64,000 nucleotides of DNA from an uncultured Selenomonas sp. (GCA_934202005.1 CAKPXP010000004.1:1-64000); one strand, 5' to 3'. Positions 1 through 7,797 are shown, counted from the first letter of the stretch. The notes: generated by a model from the sequence alone, not told the origin. Translations and numbers: made by a program.

Positions 1-76
1 GGCCTATAGCTCAGTTGGTTAGAGCAACCGGCTCATAACCGGTCGGTCCTTGGTTCGAGTCCAAGTGGGCCCACCA
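1..76 (+). tRNA. tRNA-Met (CAT), first base outside window
   Basis: The cloverleaf is complete except for its first G, which lies just before the window. The acceptor strand ends TGGGCCC-ACCA with an encoded CCA. The D stem is GCTC/GAGC and the T loop is TTCGAGT. The anticodon stem ACCGG/CCGGT holds loop CTCATAA, so the anticodon is CAT. It lacks initiator features such as GGG/CCC in the anticodon stem. A tRNA-Ile2 whose CAT is modified to lysidine-AT cannot be excluded by eye. Confidence 0.93.
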
Positions 77-103
77 ATTTATAGAAGCTTACATATATAA
101 TAT

Positions 104-181
104 GACTCAGTAGCTCAGCTGGATTAGAGTATTTGACTACGAATCAAAGGGTCGGGGGTTCGAATCCCTCCTGGGTCACCA
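104..181 (+). tRNA. tRNA-Arg (ACG)
   Basis: Acceptor stem GACTCAG pairs with CTGGGTC, with one T-G wobble. The D stem is GCTC/GAGT, the anticodon stem TTTGA/TCAAA carries loop CTACGAA (anticodon ACG), and the T arm is GGGGG-TTCGAAT-CCCTC. CCA is encoded. It lies 27 bases after the Met tRNA and 5 before the Tyr tRNA, so the three are probably one transcript. Confidence 0.95.
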
Positions 182-186
182 TTTGT

Positions 187-272
187 GGGTAGGTGCCCGA
201 GTGGTTAAAGGGAACAGACTGTAAATCTGTCATCTTCGGATTACGATGGTTCGAATCCATCCCTGCCCACCA
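187..272 (+). tRNA. tRNA-Tyr (GTA)
   Basis: Class II tRNA of 86 bases with a long variable arm, as expected for bacterial tRNA-Tyr. Acceptor GGGTAGG pairs with CCTGCCC, followed by A-CCA. The anticodon stem ACAGA/TCTGT holds loop CTGTAAA (anticodon GTA). The T arm is GATGG-TTCGAAT-CCATC. It is the last gene of the tRNA cluster and is followed by a terminator. Confidence 0.95.
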
Positions 273-282
273 CGAATGTCAA

Positions 283-308
283 GCGTCGCAGTTTGCGGCG
301 CTTTTTTT
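283..308 (+). terminator. Intrinsic terminator of the tRNA cluster
   Basis: Stem GCGTCGCA/TGCGGCGC (one wobble) with loop GTT, followed by seven T. It sits 10 bases after the CCA of tRNA-Tyr. From here to the next gene end at 567 the only other signal I see is the hairpin at 492-537. Confidence 0.85.
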
Positions 309-491
309 AGTGCGCGAAACGCGGCCCGTGACGCAGCGGACGGTGCGTCTGGCGGCAAGTTGGGAGCGACGCGACGGCGGCAAGATGAGAGCAGTGCGGC
401 TGGCGGACGGAGCGGGCGACATTGCCCTGGGGCAGCGCGACGAGCGCTGGCCGCTCAACGTGCACGGGAGCAGCAGACGGCAGGACGAGAG

Positions 492-537
492 AAAGAGCCT
501 CGAGGCAGTGCAGGCGGCGCATGTCTCGAGGCTCTTT
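492..537 (-). terminator. Terminator hairpin after the 131-aa gene
   Basis: Perfect 13-bp inverted repeat AAAGAGCCTCGAG / CTCGAGGCTCTTT around a 20-base loop. Read on the minus strand the right arm ends CTCTTTCTCT, a modest U-rich tail. It lies 30 bases beyond the stop of the minus-strand gene ending at 567. Confidence 0.6.
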
Positions 538-566
538 GCAGTTCTTCAAACGTATGGGCACTACCG

Positions 567-962
567 TCACTCCTTGACGCGGCAGGAGAAGGTCTCGCCG
601 TCGGCGCTGCGTCCCGCGGCGTGCTTGCCCTCGAAGAGGGCTTCGCTCATCTTCCGCATGAGCTCGTCCTGTTCCTTGGCGGCGGAGAAGATGACGGCAC
701 TGCCGCCCTCTGGCGTCTCGCCGTCTACGGGCGTGATGGCGAGCTGGAGACGGTGATCCTTGTCGCGGCGGAAGGAGTGGCGCAGTTTCGTGCGCAGCCA
801 TTCCGCGATGAGCTCGATGCTCTGGAACGAGGCTTTCTTGTTGTACGCGCCGTAGGCTTTCGCGGCGATCTCCGCGGCGCGCGCCTTGTCGTCGGTGACG
901 CCGAGGAGGGAGAATTCGGAGCTGTCGTTTTCCGTGACGAGCTGCGTGACGATGTAATGCAT
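567..962 (-). CDS. Hypothetical protein, 131 aa
   Basis: I do not recognise a family. The product is a soluble, charged protein with no signal peptide or membrane segment. It starts MHYIVTQLVTEND and has a mixed alpha/beta look, with strand-like segments near residues 1-20 and 70-92 and a Lys/Arg-rich helix around residues 50-70. The ATG is preceded by AGAAAGGAACC at good spacing. It is a single-gene unit, divergent from the ECF component gene at 1190 and ending before the 492-537 hairpin. A role cannot be assigned from context. Confidence 0.7.
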   Translation of the reverse strand: MHYIVTQLVTENDSSEFSLLGVTDDKARAAEIAAKAYGAYNKKASFQSIELIAEWLRTKLRHSFRRDKDHRLQLAITPVDGETPEGGSAVIFSAAKEQDELMRKMSEALFEGKHAAGRSADGETFSCRVKE

Positions 963-1080
963 GATGAGGTTCCTTTCTGTGATCTGTGGATTATGATTTG
1001 AGGGATGGGGCCGCTGCGCTGTGTGCCGTATGGTGGTATCTTCTCAGCCATCGCAGCGCGACGCCGCGTTTGCATGAAAT

Positions 1081-1115
1081 ATGCCAGTTGTGCGCCGCCT
1101 CGCGTCAACTGGCAT
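1081..1115 (+). promoter_or_regulatory. Inverted repeat in leader of the ECF S-component gene
   Basis: Perfect 10-bp inverted repeat ATGCCAGTTG / CAACTGGCAT around a 15-base loop, 75 bases upstream of the ATG at 1190. It could be an operator or an RNA hairpin. ECF S-component genes are often vitamin-riboswitch controlled, but I recognise no riboswitch core here. Confidence 0.4.
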
Positions 1116-1189
1116 AGAATTTGTTACCGAACTGGGCCTTTTTCCCGCTGCGTCTTCGCTGTAGAATAGCGGAAAAGGAGTGATGAACT

Positions 1190-1708
1190 ATGGTAAATTC
1201 TGATATCGTGACCAGGCGGCAGGCTTTCTCCGCGCGGGAGCTCTGCGTGACGGCCGTGATGACGGCGCTCGTGTTCCTCGCGACGTTTGTGCCGCGCATC
1301 CCGATCCCCCTCGGCTATGCGCATCTCGGGGATGCGGTGATCTTCCTCCTCGCGCTCTTGCTTGGGCGGCGCGAGGCGCTCATCGCGGCCTGCCTCGGCT
1401 CCGCGCTCTCCGATGTGATGGGCGGCTTCTTCCTCTGGGCCGTGCCGACGCTCTTCATCAAGTTCTGGATGGCGGAGATCGTCTGGCATCTGGCGGGACG
1501 CGTCCCTGCGGGGCTCGTGCGGACGGCGGCAGCGTTCCTGCTGTCCTCGCTCTGGATGGCGGCGGCGTATACGGCGTTCGGCGCGCTGCTCTACGCGAGC
1601 GTAGCGGCGGGCCTCGCCTCGGCGCCGGGCCTGCTCATGGAGGGGCTCGTCAATACGGCGGCCGCGCTGCTCGTGCTGCCGGCCCTGCGGCGTCTGCGCC
1701 GCGCCTGA
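1190..1708 (+). CDS. ECF transporter S component (PF07155-like)
   Basis: Predicted substrate-binding membrane subunit of an energy-coupling-factor importer; it would work with a shared EcfA/A'/T module encoded elsewhere. It has 172 aa and five or six hydrophobic segments. The sequence after the first segment, PRIPIPLGYAHLGDAVIF followed by an LLLGRRE turn and an ALSDVMGG helix, resembles the riboflavin-type ECF S family formerly called DUF1393. The substrate is not predictable; riboflavin, another vitamin or a queuosine precursor are all possible. The start ATG follows AAAAGGAGTGATGAACT. The leader carries a 10-bp inverted repeat. It is monocistronic by layout. Confidence 0.8.
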   Translation: MVNSDIVTRRQAFSARELCVTAVMTALVFLATFVPRIPIPLGYAHLGDAVIFLLALLLGRREALIAACLGSALSDVMGGFFLWAVPTLFIKFWMAEIVWHLAGRVPAGLVRTAAAFLLSSLWMAAAYTAFGALLYASVAAGLASAPGLLMEGLVNTAAALLVLPALRRLRRA

Positions 1709-1797
1709 GGCGTGCGGGATACAGGGATTTGCGGCCTGCCGCTTCGCGGCGTTTGACATCGCTGGTCCAATCGGCACCCGCCTGCGTGCGGGCTGGG

Positions 1798-2259
1798 TCA
1801 TTTCTTTTCCTTTTGTTCCTTCGACCGCCCCTTGGCGGCCTTTTCTTTTGCCTTGGCTTTGTCGTCGCGCTTCTTCTGCTGCTCGTAGCGCGCGTAGTCG
1901 ACGCCCATGCTGAGGAATTTGTGCTTAATGCTCATGATGGGGTGCTTGAGGTACATGCGGCCGCGGTTGCTGCTCATGATGGTGAGGAACTCGCGCGCCT
2001 GGCGCTCGCCGAAGCACTGCGCCGTGAACTCGCAGCGGTCGCAGATGGGCTTCGTGATGCCGTAGCGGCAGCGGTTCATGCGCGTCATGACGGTTGCGAG
2101 CAGCGCCGTGCACTTCGGGCAGAGCTTGTCGCCCGTGGTGCCGTGATGGGCATGGCAGTAGACGGCGAAGGTCTTCTTGATGGAGTTTTTTTCCTTTGGA
2201 ATGTTGTTCTTTATCTCGACGGGTTTTTTCTTCGGCAGAAATTTCGATAAGAAGCTCAT
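1798..2259 (-). CDS. YgbA-like nitrous oxide-stimulated promoter family protein
   Basis: Resembles E. coli YgbA (PF11756), a small cytoplasmic protein linked to nitrosative stress. Shared features run in order: an IKKTF helix, an LCPKC motif, MNRCRYG--KPICDRC, a second Cys after it (QCFGERQ), then GRMYLKHPIMSIKHK. The Cys spacing suggests metal or Fe-S binding. The C-terminal 30 residues are a Lys/Glu-rich tail. I chose the ATG at 2259 because AAAGGATG lies 6 bases upstream; two more upstream ATGs in frame have no ribosome site. It converges with the ECF gene. Confidence 0.75.
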   Translation of the reverse strand: MSFLSKFLPKKKPVEIKNNIPKEKNSIKKTFAVYCHAHHGTTGDKLCPKCTALLATVMTRMNRCRYGITKPICDRCEFTAQCFGERQAREFLTIMSSNRGRMYLKHPIMSIKHKFLSMGVDYARYEQQKKRDDKAKAKEKAAKGRSKEQKEKK

Positions 2260-2414
2260 AAGAATCATCCTTTGCATAGTATCGGCGGCGCTCGGTGAGA
2301 GCGGCGCCTTTTCACTTCGCGAAAAATACGCTACAATATATTCTAAGTGTTTTAGTATAGAAAAGCAAGCGACGCGCGGACAATCGTCGGCGCGCCTGGA
2401 AAGGAGGCGGAAAC

Positions 2415-2603
2415 ATGCGGGGGATTTCGACGCTTCTCGTGCTGGCGCTCGTCATTTTCGCGGCGTACGCGAAGACGCAGGAACAGGGCGGGACGCCGCT
2501 CTTCCAGTCGGGAGACGGCAAGCTCATCCTCATCGCGCTAGCGGCGTTCGTTGTGCTCATCGGCGTGGCGAACTGGCTGCGGCTGCGGCAGCAGAGGAAA
2601 TAG
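2415..2603 (+). CDS. Small two-helix membrane protein, 62 aa
   Basis: Unrecognised small membrane protein. One hydrophobic helix spans roughly residues 5-19, then a polar Gly/Gln-containing loop, then a second helix at about 36-53, ending in a basic RLRQQRK tail that should face the cytoplasm. A strong AAGGAGGCGG lies 5 bases before the ATG. It is followed at once by a hairpin plus T-rich stretch (2613-2655) and stands alone between the YgbA-like gene and degS. Confidence 0.65.
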   Translation: MRGISTLLVLALVIFAAYAKTQEQGGTPLFQSGDGKLILIALAAFVVLIGVANWLRLRQQRK

Positions 2604-2611
2604 TCCATGCT

Positions 2612-2728
2612 TGTGGATAACCTGGTGATAACCGCCGAGGTTATCCACTTTTCTTTACGCCGAACGGTGCATATGGGGATTGTTCTGTGGATAAGCAGCC
2701 TCATTTCCTGCATGGCGCCTGTGGATAA
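2612..2728. other. Cluster of four DnaA-box-like nonamers
   Basis: TGTGGATAA, the reverse complement of the consensus DnaA box TTATCCACA, occurs exactly at 2612-2620, 2686-2694 and 2720-2728. TTATCCACT (8 of 9) lies at 2641-2649. No other exact copy was noticed in the window. The first and second boxes also form the arms of a terminator-like hairpin (2613-2648 followed by TTTTCTTT), so part of the signal has a simpler explanation. dnaA and dnaN are not here, so this would be a DnaA-titrating or regulatory cluster rather than a proven origin. Confidence 0.5.
2613..2655 (+). terminator. Terminator after the 62-aa membrane protein gene
   Basis: Arms GTGGATAACC (2613-2622) and GGTTATCCAC (2639-2648) pair perfectly and are followed by TTTTCTTT. 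It starts 10 bases after the stop codon. The arms double as DnaA-box-like sequences. Confidence 0.6.
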
Positions 2729-2756
2729 CTTTTCCGGGACGCGGCGGCGCGGATGA

Positions 2757-2785
2757 TTGCACCGCGGGCGCTTTTAGGGTAGAAT
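2757..2785 (+). promoter_or_regulatory. Sigma-70-type promoter for degS operon
   Basis: TTGCAC, 17-base spacer, TAGAAT. Transcription would begin near 2792, so the short repeat at 2798-2829 lies inside the leader, just before the degS ribosome site. Confidence 0.6.
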
Positions 2786-2797
2786 AGGGAAAGATGC

Positions 2798-2829
2798 TTA
2801 GGAAGCGCAGATGCATCAGTGGTTCCTTA
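2798..2829 (+). repeat. Solo-terminus copy of the MITE-like repeat
   Basis: TTAGGAAGCGCAGATGCATC continuing to TTCCTTA: the two inverted ends of the long repeat family (full copies at 22541, 22849, 40000, 56475) joined with almost no internal sequence. It sits in the degS leader. Confidence 0.7.
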
Positions 2830-2847
2830 GGAGCAGGGGGGGCGGAC

Positions 2848-4146
2848 ATGGCAGTAAATGAGCAGCTCGAGGCATGGTCGGAGTCGTCGCTCGGGGAGGG
2901 CGCGCTGAAGAAGATCCTGAGCAATACGATTGAGACGATCGAGGATAACAAGACGCAGATTTTCGGCATCTATGAGACGGCGAAGGACGAGGTCGCGCAG
3001 AGCCGCAAGGTGCTCGAGGATCTGAAGTTCCAGGCGCGGCAGACGATCGAGCGCGTGGATGCCCTCGCGGCGCAGGAGCAGCAGGCGAAGCAGGAGCTCG
3101 TCACGGTGAGCTCGAATTTCAGTGATTACTCGGAGGAGCGCATCAAGAAGCGCTATGACGCGGTCAGGGAGGTGCAGGTCGCGCTCGCGGTGGAGCGCGA
3201 CAAGGAGAAAAGCCTGCGCGTGCAGCGGGACAAGCTCGAGCTGCGTCTGCACCGTCTCATGGTGATGCTGCAGCAGGCGGAGCATCTGGCGCTCGCGATC
3301 GGCTCGGTGCTCAGCTATCTCTCGACGCAGGTGTCAGGCGTGCTCTGGAAGATCGAGGCGGTGCAGAAGGACAAGCTCGTGGGCGCGCGCATCATCAAGG
3401 CGGTCGAGGAGGAGCGCTACCGCATGTCGCGGGAGCTCCACGACGGGCCGGCGCAGGATCTCGCGAATCTCATCTTTCAGACGAGCATCTGCGAGAAGCT
3501 CGTGGACTATGATCCGGAGGAAGCGAAGAGGAATCTCCAGGTCATGCGCCAGGAGGTGCGGGATTGCCTGTCCGCGGTGCGCCAGGTGATCTTCGATATG
3601 CGGCCGATGGCGCTCGATGACATCGGCCTGGCGGCGGCGCTCCAGCAGATCGTGAGCAAGCTCGAGGCGCGCGGCGTGGTCGCGGCGGATTTCCAGCTCG
3701 ATGGCAAGCCGGTGCAGCTCTCGAAGTATGTGGAGATCGCGGCGTTCCGCATCGTGCAGGAGGCGCTCGCGAACGTCGCGCACCACGCGGGCACGAAGAC
3801 GGCGCGCGTGCGCGTGCTCTACACGAAGACGGCGCTCTCCATCCTCGTGGAGGACAACGGCAAAGGCTTCAATCCCGAGGCGCCGGTTCCCGCTGAGGAA
3901 GCGATCGGGCGCGAGGACGGCGCGACGGAGGCCGCAGCCGAGGGAGAGGCGCCGCAGCTGCTGCACGAGACGTCGCATTTCGGCCTCATGAATATGCAGG
4001 AGCGCGCGAAGATCATCGGCGCGGAGTTCAGCGTGGCGTCGGAGCCGGGCAAGGGGACGCGCGTGCATCTGCGCATCCCGTTTCAGAAGGAGGATGTCGC
4101 TGTGCGGCAGCCGCAAGGAAGGTCAGGTGGAAAGAAAAGCGAATGA
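2848..4146 (+). CDS. degS: DegS-like sensor histidine kinase
   Basis: Cytoplasmic histidine kinase of the DegS/NarL-partner class (HisKA_3), 432 aa with no membrane segment. Residues 1-150 form a long coiled-coil sensor region. The phosphorylation motif is SRELHDGPAQDL with His198. The ATPase domain follows, with N box EALANVAHH (Asn309), DNGKGF, and G box GLMNMQERA near residue 379. About 35 acidic, Ala-rich residues are inserted in the ATP lid between those last two motifs, which is longer than I expect for DegS. No DegU-type response regulator lies next to it. I chose the ATG at 2848, after a G-rich SD; the in-frame ATG at 2794 would translate the repeat. Its stop overlaps the next start by ATGA. 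Confidence 0.88.
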   Translation: MAVNEQLEAWSESSLGEGALKKILSNTIETIEDNKTQIFGIYETAKDEVAQSRKVLEDLKFQARQTIERVDALAAQEQQAKQELVTVSSNFSDYSEERIKKRYDAVREVQVALAVERDKEKSLRVQRDKLELRLHRLMVMLQQAEHLALAIGSVLSYLSTQVSGVLWKIEAVQKDKLVGARIIKAVEEERYRMSRELHDGPAQDLANLIFQTSICEKLVDYDPEEAKRNLQVMRQEVRDCLSAVRQVIFDMRPMALDDIGLAAALQQIVSKLEARGVVAADFQLDGKPVQLSKYVEIAAFRIVQEALANVAHHAGTKTARVRVLYTKTALSILVEDNGKGFNPEAPVPAEEAIGREDGATEAAAEGEAPQLLHETSHFGLMNMQERAKIIGAEFSVASEPGKGTRVHLRIPFQKEDVAVRQPQGRSGGKKSE

Positions 4147-5645
4147 AGCAGGAAATGAAGGAGGCTGGCGACGCCGATCCGCGCCAGCGCAGGGCGCCGA
4201 TACCCGAGGCCATGCGGGCCTATGCGGGAGACGGCGCTCTCGCTTTTCATACGCCGGGACACAAGCAGGGGCTCGGCGCGCATCCGCTGCTCCGGGCGCT
4301 CATCACGCCCGAGGGGCTGCGTGAGGAAGTCTCGCTCATGGAGGAGCTCGACGATCTCCACGAGCCGACGATGTGCATCAAGGAGGCGGAGACGCTCGCG
4401 GCGGAGCTCTACGGCGCGGATCATGCTTATCTCGTGGTGAACGGCACGACGGGCGCGACCCATGCGATGCTGCTCGGCACGCTCTCGCCAGGAGATGTCG
4501 TGCTCGTGCCGCGCAACGCGCACCGCTCGCTCATCGGCGGGCTCGTGCTCGCGGGCGCGCAGCCCGTCTACCTCCAGCCGGAATTCGACGCGGCCTACGG
4601 CATTCCGATGGGCGTCGCGCCGGAGACGGTGCGGCGCGCGCTCGCGGCGCATCCCGAGGCGCGCGCCGTCGCGCTCGTCTATCCGACGTACTACGGCGTG
4701 ACGACGGATCTCGCGGCCATCGCGGCGATGGCGCACGCACGCGGCGCGCTGCTGCTCGTCGACGAGGCGCACGGGGCGCATCTGCGCTTTTCTGACGCGC
4801 TGCCGCCGCAGGCCATCGACTGCGGCGCGGACGTCGCGGCGCAGAGTACGCACAAGCTGCTCGGCGCGATGACACAGGGCTCGCTGCTCCTCACGCGCGG
4901 GCCGCGCATCGACGCGGAGCGCCTGCGGGAGGCGGCGAGCCTGCTCCAGACGACGAGTCCGAACCAGCTGCTCATGGCGTCTATCGACATCGCGCGCCTG
5001 CAGATGGCCGAGCAGGGCCGCGCGCTCGTCGGCCGCGCCGTGCGCCTCGCGGGGGAGCTCCGACGCGCGGTGCGCGAGATCCCGGGGCTCGAGACATTCG
5101 ACGCGGCGGCGATGACGCGGCCGGGCGCGAGCGGCCTCGATGTCACGAAGGTGACGGTCAGCGTGCGCGGTCTCGGTCTCACGGGGGTGGAGGCCGAGCA
5201 GCTCCTGCGCCATACTTACAAGGTGCAGTGCGAGCTCTCCGACGCGGAGAATCTGCTCTTCATCATTTCCTACGCGGATACGGAGCGCGAGGTCGCGCGC
5301 CTCGCGGAGGCGCTCCGCGCGCTCGCGCGGGAGCACGCGCGGACGCCTGGGAAGCGCGAGATGCCCGTGCTGCCGCCTGTGCCGGAGACGGCCTGCGCGC
5401 CGCGCGCGGCCTTTTTCGCGGCGAAGGAGCGCGTGCCATTCGACACGGCTGCGGGCCACATCGCGGCGGAGCAGGTGATGTTCTACCCGCCGGGCGTGCC
5501 GCTCCTCGCGCCGGGCGACCGCGTGCGCCAGGCGGCCATCGACTACATCCGCGCGATGCAGCGCGCCGGACGCAAGGTCGTCGGCCCGGAGGATCCGCAG
5601 CTGCGGACATTGAAGGTATTGAGAGAGGAACGAAAACGGATATGA
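4143..5645 (+). CDS. Orn/Lys/Arg decarboxylase family PLP enzyme
   Basis: Fold-type I PLP enzyme of the SpeA/YaaO-like family, about 500 aa. It has the family opening TPGHKQG, then VNGTTGATHAM for the phosphate cup, VDEAHGAHLRF for the PLP ring Asp/His, and STHKLLGAMTQ with Lys238 as the expected Schiff-base lysine. The C-terminal domain keeps the E-V-FYPPGVPLLAPG segment. It probably decarboxylates lysine, arginine or ornithine; the substrate is not readable. Polyamines such as cadaverine are covalently bound to peptidoglycan in Selenomonas, so a lysine/ornithine role is attractive but inferred. It is coupled to degS and tmk by 4-base overlaps. Confidence 0.85.
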   Translation: MKQEMKEAGDADPRQRRAPIPEAMRAYAGDGALAFHTPGHKQGLGAHPLLRALITPEGLREEVSLMEELDDLHEPTMCIKEAETLAAELYGADHAYLVVNGTTGATHAMLLGTLSPGDVVLVPRNAHRSLIGGLVLAGAQPVYLQPEFDAAYGIPMGVAPETVRRALAAHPEARAVALVYPTYYGVTTDLAAIAAMAHARGALLLVDEAHGAHLRFSDALPPQAIDCGADVAAQSTHKLLGAMTQGSLLLTRGPRIDAERLREAASLLQTTSPNQLLMASIDIARLQMAEQGRALVGRAVRLAGELRRAVREIPGLETFDAAAMTRPGASGLDVTKVTVSVRGLGLTGVEAEQLLRHTYKVQCELSDAENLLFIISYADTEREVARLAEALRALAREHARTPGKREMPVLPPVPETACAPRAAFFAAKERVPFDTAAGHIAAEQVMFYPPGVPLLAPGDRVRQAAIDYIRAMQRAGRKVVGPEDPQLRTLKVLREERKRI

Positions 5646-6334
5646 CGAAAGGAAAGCTCATCATCGTCGAGGCCGGCGACGGCAGCGGCAAGGCGACGCA
5701 GACGCGGGAGCTCTGCGCGCATCTCGAGCGCGAGGGGCGGCGCGTGCACCGCGTCTCGTTCCCCGACTACGCGTCGGAGTCCTCGGCGCTCGTGCGCATG
5801 TATCTATCCGGCGCGTTCGGCGGCCACGCGGACGACGTCAATCCCTACGCCGCCTCGGCGTTTTTTGCCGTCGACCGCTACGCCTCGTACCGCACGACAT
5901 GGAAGAAATGGCACGACGCGGGGGACATCATCCTCGCGGATCGCTACACGACGTCGAACATGGTGCACCAGGCAGTGAAGATCCGCGGCGCGCGGGAGCG
6001 CGAGGCGTTCCTCGACTGGCTCTACGACTTCGAGTTCCGGAAGATGGGCCTGCCCGTGCCGGACGCAGTCGTCTTCCTCGACATGGCGCCGGAGGTCGCC
6101 GACCGCCTCATCGCCGCACGCGCCGCCAAGACGGGCGCGCGGGAGGACATCCACGAGCGGGACAAGGAGTACCTCGCCCGCTGCCACGCGGCGTATCTCG
6201 CGCTCGCGGAGAAATACGGCTGGGCGCGCATCCCGTGCAGCGAGGGCGGCGCGCCCCGTCCCGTCGCGGCCATCCACGAGGACGTCTGGCGCGCGCTCGC
6301 GCCCGTTCTCGGCAATCAGGAGGAAACGAAATGA
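5642..6334 (+). CDS. tmk: Thymidylate kinase
   Basis: Phosphorylates dTMP to dTDP with ATP. The 230-aa product begins MTKGKLIIVEAGDGSGKATQ, containing the P-loop GDGSGKAT, then the DRYTTSNMVHQ motif (DR[YH]) near residue 100, and a lid region rich in Arg around residues 155-175. The usual Ser/Thr then Thr after the P-loop Lys is Ala-Thr here, as in some other tmk proteins. It is slightly longer than E. coli Tmk (213 aa). The ATG overlaps the preceding stop (ATGA), as does its own stop with rnmV. Confidence 0.92.
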   Translation: MTKGKLIIVEAGDGSGKATQTRELCAHLEREGRRVHRVSFPDYASESSALVRMYLSGAFGGHADDVNPYAASAFFAVDRYASYRTTWKKWHDAGDIILADRYTTSNMVHQAVKIRGAREREAFLDWLYDFEFRKMGLPVPDAVVFLDMAPEVADRLIAARAAKTGAREDIHERDKEYLARCHAAYLALAEKYGWARIPCSEGGAPRPVAAIHEDVWRALAPVLGNQEETK

Positions 6335-6879
6335 TCAAAGAAGTTCTCGTCGTCGAGGGCAAGATGGACGTCGTCGCCATCGGCAAGGCCGTGGAGGCGG
6401 ACTGCATCATCACGGGCGGCTTCAGCCTGAAGCCGAAGACGCTCGACGACATCGAAAAGGCATACAAGCGGCGCGGCATCATCATCCTCACGGATCCCGA
6501 CTCCGCGGGGGAGCGCATCCGCAAATTCCTCGCGAAGCGGTTCCCGGACGCGAAGCACGCGTTCATCCCCGTCGAGGAGGCGACGGCGCATGACGACATC
6601 GGCGTCGAGCAGGCGCAGCCGCCCGCCATCCGCGCGGCGCTCGCGCGCGTGCATACGCTCTCGTTCGAGCCGACGGAGGAGTTTACCGGCGCCGACCTCA
6701 TCGCGGCGGGGCTCACGGGCACGCCGGACGCCGCCGCGCGCCGCGCGCGCCTCGGCGCCGTGCTCGGGCTCGGCTTTGCGAACGCGAAGACGTTCCTCAA
6801 GCGGCTCAACCACTACGGCGTCACGCGCGCGGAGTTCCAGGAGGCGCTCGCCGCGCTCGAGAAGGGAGAAAACGCATGA
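6331..6879 (+). CDS. rnmV: Ribonuclease M5
   Basis: Toprim-domain nuclease that matures 5S rRNA in Firmicutes. The 182-aa protein opens IKEVLVVEGKMDVVAI with the conserved Glu of Toprim (VEGK), and has the DPDSAGERIRK motif (DxD) near residue 55. The C-terminal helical part (residues 95-182) matches the RNase M5 extension. RBS AGGAGGAAACGAA-like precedes the ATG. The rnmV-rsmA pair is a standard Firmicute arrangement. ATGA overlaps on both sides indicate translational coupling. Confidence 0.93.
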   Translation: MIKEVLVVEGKMDVVAIGKAVEADCIITGGFSLKPKTLDDIEKAYKRRGIIILTDPDSAGERIRKFLAKRFPDAKHAFIPVEEATAHDDIGVEQAQPPAIRAALARVHTLSFEPTEEFTGADLIAAGLTGTPDAAARRARLGAVLGLGFANAKTFLKRLNHYGVTRAEFQEALAALEKGENA

Positions 6880-7754
6880 ACGAAGAAGACGAGAATCTGC
6901 TCCATCCGACCATCGCGAGCCGCGCGGTCACGCAGCATATATTGAAGGCCTTCGGTCTGCACGCGAGCAAGCGGCTCGGGCAGAACTTCCTCATCGACGC
7001 GGGCATCGTGCGCGGCATCGTCGCGGCGGCCGAGGTGCAGCCGGGCGATCGCGTGCTCGAGATCGGCCCGGGCATCGGCACGCTCACGCAGGGCCTCGCG
7101 GAGGCCGGCGCCGACGTGCGCGCCGTCGAGCTCGACAAGAAGCTCCCCGCCGTGCTCGCCGAGACGCTCAAGGGCTACGCAAACGTCCGCATCATCCCCG
7201 GTGATATCTTAAAGACCGATATCCGCGCCGTCATGGGCGAGGGGCCGTTCAAGGTCGCGGCGAACCTGCCCTACTACATCACGACGCCGATCCTGCTCTC
7301 GCTGCTCGAGCAGCATCTCCCCATCACGCATCTCGTGACGATGGTGCAGAAGGAGGTCGCGGAGCGCATGATCGCAGAGCCGGGCTCGAAGGCGTACGGC
7401 GCGCTCTCCGTCGCCGTGCAGTACTACACGGAGCCCGCCATCGTGCTCGACGTGCCGCCGCGCTCATTTCTCCCCGCGCCCGAGGTCGACAGCTGCGTCA
7501 TCGCCTGCCGCGTGCGCGAGACGCCCGCCGTCGCCGTGCGCGATGAGAAATGCTTCTTCCGCGTCGTGCGCGCCGCGTTCGGCCAGCGGCGCAAGACGCT
7601 CGCGAACGCGCTCAAGGGCGGCGGCTTCCCGAAGGAGCAGGTGCGCGACGCGATGGAGCGCGCCGGCATCGATCCCCTGCGGCGCGGCGAGACGCTCTCG
7701 CTCGCGGAGTTCGCGGCGCTCGCAGACGCGTTCGCCGACCTTGCCGCGCGCTGA
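6876..7754 (+). CDS. rsmA: 16S rRNA dimethyladenosine transferase
   Basis: RsmA/KsgA dimethylates the two adjacent adenines in the 3' hairpin of 16S rRNA. Of 292 aa, the SAM-binding core shows KRLGQNFLID, then VLEIGPGIGTLTQGL, the acidic residue in VELDKK, and the catalytic NLPYYIT motif (residues about 131-137). PRSFLPAPEVDS and FGQRRKTLANAL mark the C-terminal domain. It ends the degS-decarboxylase-tmk-rnmV-rsmA run; a gap of 152 bases with a new promoter follows. Confidence 0.95.
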   Translation: MNEEDENLLHPTIASRAVTQHILKAFGLHASKRLGQNFLIDAGIVRGIVAAAEVQPGDRVLEIGPGIGTLTQGLAEAGADVRAVELDKKLPAVLAETLKGYANVRIIPGDILKTDIRAVMGEGPFKVAANLPYYITTPILLSLLEQHLPITHLVTMVQKEVAERMIAEPGSKAYGALSVAVQYYTEPAIVLDVPPRSFLPAPEVDSCVIACRVRETPAVAVRDEKCFFRVVRAAFGQRRKTLANALKGGGFPKEQVRDAMERAGIDPLRRGETLSLAEFAALADAFADLAAR

Positions 7755-7797
7755 GGACGCAGCGGAGAAAACGTTTCAAGTATACATGCGGAAAGCA

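Noticed and set aside
1..76. tRNA-Ile2 with lysidine-modified CAT anticodon
   Set aside because: Not excluded, but the body matches a common Firmicute tRNA-Met type; a tRNA model score would be needed to decide.
1020..1189. Vitamin riboswitch upstream of the ECF S component
   Set aside because: I could not find the conserved cores of TPP, FMN, cobalamin, preQ1 or folate classes; only one simple inverted repeat is present.
2612..2728. Replication origin oriC
   Set aside because: DnaA-like boxes are present, but there is no dnaA/dnaN, no AT-rich unwinding element and no typical neighbours such as rpmH-rnpA.
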